From IMG/VR virus record IMGVR_UViG_3300020473_000010, positions 224,698-288,697 of that record: DNA of 64,000 nucleotides; one strand, 5' to 3'. Both the position numbers and the translations under genes were made by a program. Origin of the DNA: a virus. The notes below the pieces were generated by a model. The model ran no database searches. It was not told the origin of the DNA and saw nothing but the letters and a program-made list of their open reading frames with translations. Shown here piece after piece: positions 27,213-37,000 of the stretch. Positions within the stretch are counted from its first letter, which is position 1. Every line of letters starts with the position of its first letter.

Positions 27213-29130
27213 TCATTACCTCAGGTTGTTTTTTATTAATTTTTAAATGTGGAGTTGGGTTATCAAAATCAACCTTGGAATGGAAAACCCATCCACCCAT
27301 TTGTTCTGCCAATTGTTTTGATAAAGAAGCAATATCCGAATCTGTTACTTCAGACCATTTTTTATCAAAAAACATATTATTTTCTGCCGTGTCTTCTTGT
27401 TTGATATTGTACAAACTTTCCCAATGGTTTTGCCAAAAATCTCGATAGGTTTTGATTTTTCTTTCAATGTTTAACCAACTATAATGGAAAACTGTTGGCA
27501 TAGCATCAACTACCTGGTTAAACCAGAGCTGATATTGTTCTTGGGCACTTTTATTTCCTTGAAGCGCTACTATTCTGGCATTATGGACTTCTTGGGTATA
27601 AAACGAAGCATGAGCTTGAGGTTCTAATGTTTCTTTATGGATATAATCACATCCATCGGTACCCAATTTGGAATAATATGAATCACCATCTTCTACTCTC
27701 AGTTTGCCTGGCACACCGTGGGTTAGATCTTTATTGTTTCTACTAAGTCTCCATTTCCATGGATTAATATCCATTCGAACTTTTTCTAAACTTCCCCAAT
27801 ATTCAACTACCGGTAATGATATGATATCAACAAATTTTGGAAATTGTCGGCAGAGTTTAGATACTTTTTCATAATGGTCTTCGTGTACAATTTCATCACT
27901 ATCCATTTGCCAACAGAAATCTAAAGTACATTTATCTCGAGCTCGAGCTTTTTGAAGGCCGTCTTCGAGCGCGCTTCTGGTTGCTGTCCAATCAACTTTG
28001 TGCTGATAAACTTTTATAACTGGGTTGGATTTAGACATTTCCTGAAGTAGTTCATATGTTCCGTCAGTAGATCCACCGTCCATTACCACAACTTCACTAC
28101 AGAAACCCAACATTGAAGTTATCGATTGGACAAATGGGTAATCTTGAGAAATACAATTATAAGTTGTTGTATATCCAGAAACCCTTGCTTCCCACGACAT
28201 GTCGTTTAGCGTCTGTTGCCAAAATGTTTCTCTTCTCCCGTAAAGATATATTTCTACATCCTCTAAAATTCCTCCTGTAAACGGAAACTCTTTGTGGTGC
28301 TGGACATTACTATTTAATTCTAGTTCACATCCTAATAATTGAGCCTCTAAAACGATTCTGGGACATGTATCAAAGCCACGTGGAAAGAATACAAGGCCTT
28401 CTGCAGAAGCTAATTTTTGAAGAGTTTCAGCATGGGATAACCCCTGGACTACTTCATATTCTTTATTATTTTCTTCGCACCATTTGATCGCTTCTTCAGT
28501 TCCTTTAATCCAGCTTTCTGAACCAACAACAATCCATTTTTTGGTTTTTGGAATATTTTTTAATAGTTTAATTCCGGCAAAGAATTTATCATCGAAAACT
28601 GAACTTAAAACTATTTGGCTGGATCCAGTAGATTGCTCATGAAGAGGATCTAAAAACGGGAAGCGCTCATGGTAAATAGCCATTTGCCCTTCTGACATAT
28701 AAAAAACCGATTGAGCTCCACAGAAGAAAGCTGAAACCATTTTCCCTGTTAGTTGTTCATGGCAGTCGCAATCTTTTTGTTCTGCTGATTTATGTTTTGC
28801 CATGCTGCGATATTTACAAAACTTATAATCATATTCTAAAATTGAATATCTTAAATTAGCAATAATTGAAGGAATTAATTCTGAATTCATAGTAACCGCG
28901 TTACCAAAAACCCAGTATTTATTAGCTCCAGATTCTAAAGTTTTCATAGAAATATTTTTTGCATTTATTCTAAAAACTGATACATCTTGAGGTGCTGATT
29001 CATAAATAGCTTGGGTTGTTAATTCTGCGCCGCCGATATATTGCTCTACAAACATGTCGGCAACAAAAACAACATCACAGTCTCTTGGGATTAAAATTTC
29101 GTTTTCGTTTTCCTCAAATGGGCTTTTCAT
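27163..29130 (-). CDS. Two-domain glycosyltransferase, GT4-like plus GT2
   Basis: 655 residues. Residues about 20-310 form a GT-B-like domain with LASAEGLVFFPRGFDTCPRI and VLEAQLLGCELELNS, the GT4 donor-site segment. Residues about 330-560 are GT2: GYTTTYNCISQDYPFVQSIT, EVVVMDGGSTDGTYELLQ and FCWQMDSDEIVHEDHYEKV. A cysteine- and lysine-rich stretch around residues 105-125 (CKYRSMAKHK, CDCHEQ) may bind metal. It is the first gene of the leftward glycan operon, with a ribosome-binding site (ATAGGAGAT) upstream and a divergent gene 113 bases away. Confidence 0.86.
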   Translation of the reverse strand: MKSPFEENENEILIPRDCDVVFVADMFVEQYIGGAELTTQAIYESAPQDVSVFRINAKNISMKTLESGANKYWVFGNAVTMNSELIPSIIANLRYSILEYDYKFCKYRSMAKHKSAEQKDCDCHEQLTGKMVSAFFCGAQSVFYMSEGQMAIYHERFPFLDPLHEQSTGSSQIVLSSVFDDKFFAGIKLLKNIPKTKKWIVVGSESWIKGTEEAIKWCEENNKEYEVVQGLSHAETLQKLASAEGLVFFPRGFDTCPRIVLEAQLLGCELELNSNVQHHKEFPFTGGILEDVEIYLYGRRETFWQQTLNDMSWEARVSGYTTTYNCISQDYPFVQSITSMLGFCSEVVVMDGGSTDGTYELLQEMSKSNPVIKVYQHKVDWTATRSALEDGLQKARARDKCTLDFCWQMDSDEIVHEDHYEKVSKLCRQFPKFVDIISLPVVEYWGSLEKVRMDINPWKWRLSRNNKDLTHGVPGKLRVEDGDSYYSKLGTDGCDYIHKETLEPQAHASFYTQEVHNARIVALQGNKSAQEQYQLWFNQVVDAMPTVFHYSWLNIERKIKTYRDFWQNHWESLYNIKQEDTAENNMFFDKKWSEVTDSDIASLSKQLAEQMGGWVFHSKVDFDNPTPHLKINKKQPEVMNGNTKQDFSNNMQLQS

Positions 29131-29243
29131 ATTGTATCTCCTATTACAAGAATAAAATAACCTCTATGAGCAGCAGTGTAAAATATTTACCTAAATTATA
29201 GTATGGAATATATTTATTTATAAACCATCTCTGGAATTTGAAT
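29131..29243. promoter_or_regulatory. Divergent promoter region of the glycan island
   Basis: This gap separates the leftward glycan operon from the rightward one. On the minus strand TATAAT occurs in CATACTATAATTTAGG, about 60 bases before the leftward ATG, a candidate sigma-70 -10 box. The minus strand also reads TATAAATA at 29215-29222, the only exact T4-type late motif I found upstream of a gene. The plus strand reads ATATTTAT at 29210-29217, 26 bases before the rightward ATG. The AT-rich stretch can therefore serve either direction. Confidence 0.45.
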
Positions 29244-29963
29244 ATGAAGATTGCGATAGTAACTCTCGGTGATGAAAATGTCTATGACTGGAATAAGATA
29301 TCGTTTCCTAATAAATTAAAGTATTGTAATATTCATGGATATGACTTCATCACTCGAGATAGACTTCTAGATCAGCGGCCGGCTGGGTGGTCGAAAATAG
29401 TTTTGATTCTAGAATATTTAAATAAATATGATTATATTTTTTGGTCTGACACTGATAGTCTTGTGGTTGATCCGGAGAGAAAACTGGAAGATCTAATTGA
29501 TAAAAGTAAAGATATTATTTTCTGCATGACCGGCGTTAAAGGTTCTTACTGGACTTTAAGCAGTGGTCAATTCTTTGTGAAGAATACGGATTGGTCAAGA
29601 AAATTTCTGGAAACTGTATATAATCAGACGTTTTTAGTTAATTCTGGAGATGGAAGCGATAATAAAGCAAAAACAGAAGAAGACGAAATGAAAAGACAAA
29701 ATTGCGGATGTGATGGTTGTAAGTGGTTTAAATATGACCAGAAAGGATTTATCCACGTAACAAACAAGATGGACAAAGAAGAAAAGAAACGCCATATTGG
29801 CTTTTATGAACCGAGCGATTCCCGATATTTTAATAGCTACGGGGAAAACCTAAAAGAGCAATGCTTCATACGGCATTTTCCTGGAAGATATAAAAATTTT
29901 GATGAATTTCGAAATGTCTCAAAAACCGCACTTCAAAGATTGGAAAATTATGTTAAATATTAA
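29244..29963 (+). CDS. Glycosyltransferase, GT34/GMA12-MNN10-like
   Basis: 239 residues from the ATG at 29244 (a TTG two codons earlier is less likely). MKIAIVTLGDENVYDWNKIS, NKYDYIFWSDTDSLVVDPE with its D-x-D, and TLSSGQFFVKNTDWSRKFLE are the successive motifs of the galactosyl/mannosyl transferase GMA12/MNN10 family, best known from fungi and plants. A Cys-rich loop (QNCGCDGCKWF) near residue 155 is unusual. First gene of the rightward glycan block. Confidence 0.8.
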   Translation: MKIAIVTLGDENVYDWNKISFPNKLKYCNIHGYDFITRDRLLDQRPAGWSKIVLILEYLNKYDYIFWSDTDSLVVDPERKLEDLIDKSKDIIFCMTGVKGSYWTLSSGQFFVKNTDWSRKFLETVYNQTFLVNSGDGSDNKAKTEEDEMKRQNCGCDGCKWFKYDQKGFIHVTNKMDKEEKKRHIGFYEPSDSRYFNSYGENLKEQCFIRHFPGRYKNFDEFRNVSKTALQRLENYVKY

Positions 29964-30885
29964 TTCAGATTCACATCCGGAACTTTACCTAGATATAAAT
30001 GAAAGCTTAAAATATTTGAACGCTTTGAATTATGATGATTTTAATTATCCAGAAGAAACTACAATTTTCCATACATATTCCGAAATTAAAAATGTATATG
30101 AGCTTCAATGTATAAGATCGTTTTTAGCTACTCAGAATTTAGAAAAAACAAAATTGATTCTATGGTCTGATTATGATATTTCAAACAATTGTTTAATAGA
30201 TCCCTATAAAGATTATATTGATATGAGGATTTATAATCCTTTTGAGGTTGCACAAGATACAATATTAGAAAATAATCATGATATCCTTGCTGCAAAAGAT
30301 GAAAGACACTGGCTGCAAAGTGATCTTTTAAGATTGGTCGCTCTTCATAAATTTGGAGGAATATGGATTGATATGGACATTGTTCTCTTAAGAGATTTTA
30401 AACCAATCATGGATCAGGAATTTCTTTATTCAAATTTTGCCACAATAGACCACGAAAAAGAGGGGATGTGGGGAACAATAATGGGGCTTAAGCAAAAATC
30501 TAATTTATCTTTGCTTTTCTTAGAAGAGTTAATAAAAATCTCACCGGAGGAAAACACAAAATGTTGGGGACTGAATTTATTTAAAAAAGTATATCAGGAT
30601 AATAAATTTAACGTACTTCCGGCGATGTTTTTTAATCCTGAATATGGAGTTTTAGGATGGCCAAATGTAAGCGTTAAAAACAAAAACTACATATCGGGTA
30701 TTATAGATGGATGGTTTTTTGATAATGTTGTTATTAATTCCTTATATACCGGTACATTTTCTTGGCATTGGCATAACTCCACTGGAAGAACTAAGAAAAA
30801 ACCAAAAACGATACAAGAGGGATCAAAATTTTGGCAGATGGACCAAATTATAGAATCAAAACTAATAGAGAGAGGAATATTATGA
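29950..30885 (+). CDS. Glycosyltransferase, GT32-like (DXD sugar-binding)
   Basis: 311 residues from the ATG at 29950, giving a 14-base overlap with the preceding gene; an earlier ATG exists but lies deep in that gene. TIFHTYSEIKNVYELQCIRS opens the fold, and HWLQSDLLRLVALHKFGGIW then IDMDIVLLRDFKPIM is the Gly_transf_sug/Och1-type D-x-D motif. The C-terminal FSWHWHNSTGR segment resembles the histidine-rich acceptor motif of the family. Sugar unknown. Confidence 0.85.
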   Translation: MLNINSDSHPELYLDINESLKYLNALNYDDFNYPEETTIFHTYSEIKNVYELQCIRSFLATQNLEKTKLILWSDYDISNNCLIDPYKDYIDMRIYNPFEVAQDTILENNHDILAAKDERHWLQSDLLRLVALHKFGGIWIDMDIVLLRDFKPIMDQEFLYSNFATIDHEKEGMWGTIMGLKQKSNLSLLFLEELIKISPEENTKCWGLNLFKKVYQDNKFNVLPAMFFNPEYGVLGWPNVSVKNKNYISGIIDGWFFDNVVINSLYTGTFSWHWHNSTGRTKKKPKTIQEGSKFWQMDQIIESKLIERGIL

Positions 30886-31781
30886 GATTTTATATGTATG
30901 ATTTTGGGGATTTAAACGTATACATAAAATGGGATTATGATCGATTTTTCTATAAACGTTGGTGTGAAGAGAGTTTTAATGCCCTGCATAGACACCCGTA
31001 CAGGGTTGATGATCCAGAGGAAGCTGATTTTTTCATCGTTACACAGACGTTACGTTCTGTTCCGTTTGCTGGATTTAGCTGGAGAGCTTATTTAGATGGT
31101 TTCTTAAGAGGTCAAAAGTTCTGGAATCAAGGGAAACCTCATGTTTTTTTTGATATTAAAGATTCACCTAGACCGATCATAGAGGATCCTAGAGCCATTG
31201 TTTGCAAAACGGCTTTTCATGAAGATTTTTTTAACCCAAAACTACACATACCAATTCCACAATTTCCCAGAGAAAGGTTTGAAGAAGAGATTATACCGGT
31301 TGGCGAAAGAAAGCATTTAGTTGGTTTTAAGGGTCATCCTAGAACAGAATGGACCGATCTAAGATCTAGATTATTTAAACTCAACGATGGGAAAGATATT
31401 ATAATTGTACCCGGGATATATTCCAAAGATACAATAGAAGAGCATAATAATATCTTACGTAATTCAAAATTTGCTTTGTTGCCTCGAGCTAACGGATATG
31501 CTTTATCATATAGAATGATTGAATGCATGAACCTTGGGTGTATACCAGTAATAATTTCCGATGGACATGTTCTTCCATTTCAATCAGAAATTGATTATAA
31601 TTCTTTTTCTGTTCGAATTAAAGAAAATAAAATTAACAATTTAGAAGAAATGCTTAGAAATCGAGAAGATCTTGAAATTTTACAAAGGAAATCTTACGGA
31701 GCTTATTTAAAATATTTTTCTTCTACAGAAACGATTATTAATCATTCGCTAAATTTGATAGAGAAGATGGAATGGGCTTAG
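30882..31781 (+). CDS. Exostosin-like glycosyltransferase (GT47-type)
   Basis: 299 residues from the ATG at 30882, with ribosome-binding site GAGAGAGGA and an ATGA overlap with the upstream stop. MRFYMYDFGDLNVYIKW and EEADFFIVTQTLRSV are the N-terminal exostosin strands; NSKFALLPRANGYALSYRMI and ECMNLGCIPVIISDGHVLPF are the donor-binding C-terminus. Homologous to the gene at 25546 on the other strand, although the two are clearly diverged. Confidence 0.86.
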   Translation: MRFYMYDFGDLNVYIKWDYDRFFYKRWCEESFNALHRHPYRVDDPEEADFFIVTQTLRSVPFAGFSWRAYLDGFLRGQKFWNQGKPHVFFDIKDSPRPIIEDPRAIVCKTAFHEDFFNPKLHIPIPQFPRERFEEEIIPVGERKHLVGFKGHPRTEWTDLRSRLFKLNDGKDIIIVPGIYSKDTIEEHNNILRNSKFALLPRANGYALSYRMIECMNLGCIPVIISDGHVLPFQSEIDYNSFSVRIKENKINNLEEMLRNREDLEILQRKSYGAYLKYFSSTETIINHSLNLIEKMEWA

Positions 31782-32467
31782 AAACAATATATGGCATTAT
31801 GATAACCGGGAAGACCCCGGAGCGTATTCTAATGGCAAATCTTTCAGCCCAAAGCTTTTTTAAACAAACATATAGCAATAAGCATTTGCTAATAATTGAT
31901 GATGGTGATTTTGATTTCAATTTCTCTAACAGTGTTGCAACACATCTAAAAGTTTCCAATGGGCTAACACTTGGAGAACTACGAAATATAGCATTGGACT
32001 ATCTTCCAGTTAATTCTGTCTGGGTTCAATGGGACGATGATGATTGGCATCATCCTAACGTAATCTCGGAGCAATATGAAGAACTTTCTAGGGCAAATGT
32101 TCCTTGTTGTTTTATGAAAAGCCAAATCCGTTATTCATTTAACAAAAATTGTGCCTGGATTTTTGGAGAAAATTTAAATTCTGAATACCGGGGCATTTGT
32201 GGTACCGGAATGTTTCGAAATAGCGAAATTCGATATCCGGCACTTGAAAAGTCTGAAGACAGTGTTTTTTCTAGGTATTATGAAAATAATGATATATTGT
32301 GGGATAATCCTCCGCATTATTATCTAAGATTTATTCACAACAATAATACATGGGATGAGGATCATTTTCTGTGTAGTAGAATGGAAAAAAACACCTGGGA
32401 TATTAATGGATATTCCCGGGAATATTTAGAAAAAATACTAGATTTATACAAGAGTTCAAAGTGTTAA
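31772..32467 (+). CDS. Glycosyltransferase, GT2/GT-A fold
   Basis: 231 residues. YGIMITGKTPERILMANLSA, LLIIDDGDFDFNF and NSVWVQWDDDDWHHPNVISE give a compact GT2 domain with an acidic D-D-D-D metal site. The N-terminal strand is less canonical than in its neighbours. Overlaps both adjacent genes by a few bases. Confidence 0.8.
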   Translation: MGLETIYGIMITGKTPERILMANLSAQSFFKQTYSNKHLLIIDDGDFDFNFSNSVATHLKVSNGLTLGELRNIALDYLPVNSVWVQWDDDDWHHPNVISEQYEELSRANVPCCFMKSQIRYSFNKNCAWIFGENLNSEYRGICGTGMFRNSEIRYPALEKSEDSVFSRYYENNDILWDNPPHYYLRFIHNNNTWDEDHFLCSRMEKNTWDINGYSREYLEKILDLYKSSKC

Positions 32468-33252
32468 ATATAGTCATTACAGGATATAACTCTGTCAAAT
32501 GGCTTCAAAAATGCCTTGAGTCAGTATCAAACCAAAAATATAAAGATTTTTCTTGCATTGTTATTAATGATGCTTCAACTGACTTGGGTTTTGAAGAAGT
32601 TGCATTATCTTATTGTAATTTGCATGGCTGGAGATATATAAAGAATACTAAAAGATCTGGCCCTTTATTTTCAAGAATAAAAGGGATAGAATTTTTAAAC
32701 CTTGATGATAATGATATCATCTTTTTAATAGATGGAGATGATTGGCTATTGCATGAAAATGTTTTCCAGTATATACTTGATATATACAACGTTAACGACA
32801 TATATCTTACGTGGGGATATTGGAAACCGATTGATACCTCTGGGAGACAGGCGAACCGAGAAAGAACTCTTGATGATGTTTATATCCCTAGAATGAAATA
32901 CATTGATGAAAACAGGGATCAACTTTTTATAGAAAATTCCTATCGAGGAGCTCCTTTTTCATTTGCTCATCCCAGAACGTTTAAGTATATTTTATGGAAA
33001 AATATTGATCGATCTGATTTTTTTGACCAAAATGGAACAATGTTCTTGTCCGCTACTGATTATGCCTTCATGTATCCAATGCTGGAAATGTGTGGTGATA
33101 AATTTAAAATAATCTATGAAAGATTAATTGCATATAATTTGCATGACGAAAATATAGTCATGATATCAAAAGAAGATAGAAAGCAAAACAGAATATGGTG
33201 TAATGAGATCAAAAGAAAAAGAAAATATTTGCCAATTATTTTAGATAGCTAA
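32461..33252 (+). CDS. Glycosyltransferase, GT2/GT-A fold
   Basis: 263 residues with a GTG start. NIVITGYNSVKWLQKCLESV, CIVINDASTD and IIFLIDGDDWLLHENVFQYI are the GT2 motifs with the D-G-D-D site. The middle and C-terminus (TDYAFMYPMLEMCGDKFKII) match the same region of the GT2-FkbM fusion at 24183 (GWDVAFMLPMLEMSRERTLF), so the two are paralogues; this one lacks the methyltransferase. Confidence 0.88.
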   Translation: MLNIVITGYNSVKWLQKCLESVSNQKYKDFSCIVINDASTDLGFEEVALSYCNLHGWRYIKNTKRSGPLFSRIKGIEFLNLDDNDIIFLIDGDDWLLHENVFQYILDIYNVNDIYLTWGYWKPIDTSGRQANRERTLDDVYIPRMKYIDENRDQLFIENSYRGAPFSFAHPRTFKYILWKNIDRSDFFDQNGTMFLSATDYAFMYPMLEMCGDKFKIIYERLIAYNLHDENIVMISKEDRKQNRIWCNEIKRKRKYLPIILDS

Positions 33253-33268
33253 TTAGGAGAGAACAGTA

Positions 33269-33997
33269 ATGGGGAAAGAAAATAAAAAAATTTTTATAAT
33301 AGGTTTTAATAAATGTGGAACAAGAACGTTATCTAAATATTTTGAAAGCCAAGGTTTAGGCACTTATCATATAGGAAGAGATTGGTATCCGTTTAGTTGT
33401 CAACTAACAGATAATATGGCAAATAGAAAAAAAATATTAGATTCATATGAACATGATGTTTATGCAGATCATGCTTTTTTAGTAAGATACTATAAAAGAC
33501 TGGACAAAGATTATCCTGGAAGTTTATTTATTCTTAACACTAGAGATGTTGATGATTGGCTTATCAGCAGATTAAATCACCATTGGTGCACAATGGTTCC
33601 CGCATATAATGTACGTACTGGTCACAGAAACCTGAATTGGAAACAGTGGGTTGCTGATTGGCGAGTACAGTGGGCAGAGCACCATAAAGATGTTAAAAAG
33701 TTTTTTTCGAATAGGCCGAGTGACTTATTAATTTTTAATATCAATAATGATGACGTACAAAAGATTATTGATTTCTGTTTACCGGATTATAATTTTAATG
33801 AATCGGGGTGGGGCCACTCCGGAGAAACGCTGAAGCGACAGGAGCTTTATTTTTCAAAAATAAATGGGGAAATAGTTAATATCAAGAAACCACCTGAGCG
33901 AGCTCGTCCGTTTGATCCATGGCATATTGAGCTAAAGATGGTAACAACCAGTATTTCTACTAAACATATGATAACTGATCCAAAAGAAGAATTATAA
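33269..33997 (+). CDS. Sulfotransferase family protein
   Basis: 242 residues, good ribosome-binding site TTAGGAGAG. The N-terminal IFIIGFNKCGTRTLSKYFES is a PAPS-type phosphate loop (G-x-x-K-x-G-T-x-x-L) and FILNTRDVDDWLISRLNHH is the second substrate motif (R-D-x-x-D-W). The overall form fits the sulfotransferase_4-like group. It closes the rightward glycan block and faces the tail-fibre gene tail-to-tail. Probably adds sulfate to the same glycan as the enzyme at 21993. Confidence 0.8.
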   Translation: MGKENKKIFIIGFNKCGTRTLSKYFESQGLGTYHIGRDWYPFSCQLTDNMANRKKILDSYEHDVYADHAFLVRYYKRLDKDYPGSLFILNTRDVDDWLISRLNHHWCTMVPAYNVRTGHRNLNWKQWVADWRVQWAEHHKDVKKFFSNRPSDLLIFNINNDDVQKIIDFCLPDYNFNESGWGHSGETLKRQELYFSKINGEIVNIKKPPERARPFDPWHIELKMVTTSISTKHMITDPKEEL

Positions 33998-34055
33998 CAA
34001 CATTTTTAATTCCTGAACCTTGAGAATATCTTACATATCTTCGATGGTTATTTTA

Positions 34056-37000
34056 TTAAGATAATTTAGTTAACCTAATCCAATTTTCCAATGCTTCACT
34101 ATCAGTATTCCCAATTTCGGTTTTTATAACTTGGTTACTAGCAGTTCCAACTGCCTGTACAGTAAAAATAACCCTTAATTTATCGTTATTGGTTAACGAA
34201 ATTAATCTAGGTTGTTTCATAAGGCTCCAAGTAGCAAATACGTTATCACCTTGTAGTGTAATTTCATTCCCTGTTGCTATAGTTGACCAGGATCCGGTAC
34301 CGCCTGGTTGTTGCTGGAGATCAGCGCGGTATTTCTTTTTCTTATCGCCGCCGCCGTTTTGAGTTTTTGCATAAATCTGAAAAGAAACTTCGTAGGTTCC
34401 AGCTCCACTAGCCGGAAGAGTTATAGTGCCGTTAGTTAAATTCGTACCTCCAGTGGTAACAGTTAAACTATTATTATCTAATAATTCAGAGTCCCAGTTT
34501 ACGATTGTTGCAGTTTGCTGTCCATCAGGGCCGTTGTTATCAACGAGCTGTGTTTGGACGAATAACGATGGGTCCGCGGATTTGTCGATATGTATAATCG
34601 ATTGTGATCCACCAGAAGCGCCAGCTGCGCCCATTTTTGCTTTGGTAATAGTATATTTTTTAGTTATTGTAACACCACTGACAATTGCCCTGACCGTGAA
34701 GGTTTCTGAATCAGTAGTCCAAGAGCCTCCAGTTAAAGCATATACGCCAGTCGATTGAGTAATCGTAAATGTTAGGCCATTTTGAACAGCAGCAACGTTG
34801 GTTCCGGAAGTTCCGGTATAATAAGTGGAGTTTGCGCCGGTCTTATCAACTGCCCCAAGATATCTATGAAAAGTTCCTCCGGCTGAAGTTAGGTTATAAC
34901 CTGTTCCATCATTTGCGGCTGCCACTGTTGGACTTGAATTTGACAACCAACCATAATGTGCATCAGTTCCATTGGTTCCATTTGATCCATTTGATCCGTT
35001 TGACCCATTAGCGCCGTCTGCTCCCGGGATTGTCTTATCTAGAATAATTTTTACGATATGATCTGTAACCGCAGCGCCATTGACGAAAGCGTCGACTTTT
35101 ATTGATAATTCGATATATTTAAGAGGTTTACCTGATGTAAGCTCAGTTGCAAAAGCAACTAGTTTCAGTTTTGCTTCGCCACCCACTAATTCCGGTTCTA
35201 GTTGAGCTAGAATAACACCACTACTATTAGTGTGTTTGAATTTTATTTTATTAGAATTCCAATATGAATAGATAGGAGCGCTAGTCCCATCTGTGGCATA
35301 TGCTGTGCCGGCGACATCTTCGGCTACTGTTACTTTAAGCGCAAATTTGTCCGCAGTTGTTCCTTCTGTTCCGTTATTTGAACTGTTGTATTCAATTGCT
35401 GTATTAGCCCGTTTTCCTGTAATCGCGATGTGGTCTACGGCAGACTGAATTGTAACAGCCCCGGCACTGTCGACGACAGCAGGAGATAAAACACCTCTTT
35501 TGGTAGCGTGAATTACCCATGCATCTTTTCCATCTGCTCCTGGTGACCCAGCTGAACCACCTGCTCCATCTGCTCCACGTTTACCAGATTTTACTATCAC
35601 TAATGGAACTTTATAATCATCAACTGCTTGACTGTTTACGTAAGCATCAACAGGGATTTTTACATGAATAGAATGAAGGTCAACAGCTCCTCCAGCGGTT
35701 CGCTGCGTAACAACATCTTTTACAAGAAGTTTCGCATTGGGAGACACATTTGATGGGTATACTTTTGCGAGTATTTGTCCGGACACGTCTGTATCTCTTA
35801 ATTCTAGATAGGACGCATCGGAGGGAGCACCATCGAACCATTTTGAATATACGTTTCTTGAAACCCCAGTCGTAGAATAACTCGTTCCTATAACTTTCCC
35901 ATTGGTTTCGATATCGAGGGCAAAGCGATCATTTGTAGTACCTTCAGCACCATCTGTTTTATTAAGGTATTGAATTGCTGTTCCTTGTCTATCGCCATAG
36001 ACCTCTACAAAATCTGCGTTGCTATTGGTAACAGCCCAATTAGCAGCAACGTTAGCTAAGGCGACAACACCGTTGTTTGTTGTGTTGATAATAAACCCGT
36101 CTTTACCGTTGGTGCCAGTATCACCTTTTTTACCTTTTCTAACTATTATTCCAACGTTTTGTGTAACTGTATTACTAGAGTCTATTCGGATATGTACTGG
36201 AATTTTCATTACTAATTTAGTATATGGATCGGCATTACTAGCATTCCATCCGGATTGCATTGCAGATACTGTAAGTTGTGCGTTGTTGCCTAAATCGGCT
36301 TCAGTCATTTGCAAGACAATATGGGCAGAATTTTTAAATTGAATATTAGCAGCGTAAGAATCAGAACTGGCCATAGATAATGCGCCAGTCGTATTATCAG
36401 CATCTTTGATCACATATGCGGTGATGTTGGCATAGTCTACATTAAATTGATTAGCTGTACCTGGGGCGGCAGTTCCGTTACCCTGATAGGCTGCTGTTGT
36501 TCCACCGACACGAACGGATATCTCTGCTTTATGACCCGCGCTAACTGCTATAGTTGCAGAATCGTCTGCTGGGTTTTTACCGGCGGCATTGGTACCGACG
36601 ACAATTTCACCTGGTTCGACAGTTGCTATAGCTGCGGAAATAGCGTTGTTGGCGTCAAACTTAATAGCTTTTAATGTGTTATCCGATGAAATAGTAATAT
36701 TATTTCCAGCAACAAAATCGACAGTGCCATCGGTATTAACTACATCATCTGATGGGCTATGGGTCCATGTATATCCAGAATCAGCATTATTACTATCGAT
36801 TATATTAAAATCTGCGCCGGCATCTAATCTAATATCTGTTCCATCTTCTCTGGTAAAATACAGGTGAGTTTCATTTGGATCATCAATCTTTTTAACCCAA
36901 ATTTGCCCATATTCTACTAGGTCTGTATTCGAAGCGGTTTGTTCTTTTAGATAAATACTTTGTTCACCGTGCAGGTTTCCTTCCATGTCGAGTTCGATTG

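Noticed and set aside
29215-29222. TATAAATA as a T4-type late promoter
   Set aside because: Only one exact copy was found upstream of a gene, in a very AT-rich gap; not enough to claim that this phage uses the T4 motif.
12772-33997. Host capsule locus wrongly joined to a phage
   Set aside because: Gene overlaps, AT-rich composition and the uninterrupted ATGA coupling match the flanking phage genes, and the first glycosyltransferase overlaps a gene of the phage sigma operon.
12772-33997. DNA-glucosylation system like T4 alpha/beta-glucosyltransferases
   Set aside because: The enzymes are of families that act on glycans, with fucose synthesis and sulfation; no hydroxymethyl-pyrimidine synthesis gene is seen here.
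33998-34055. Terminator between the convergent sulfotransferase and tail-fibre genes
   Set aside because: No stable hairpin with a T-run could be found in this gap.
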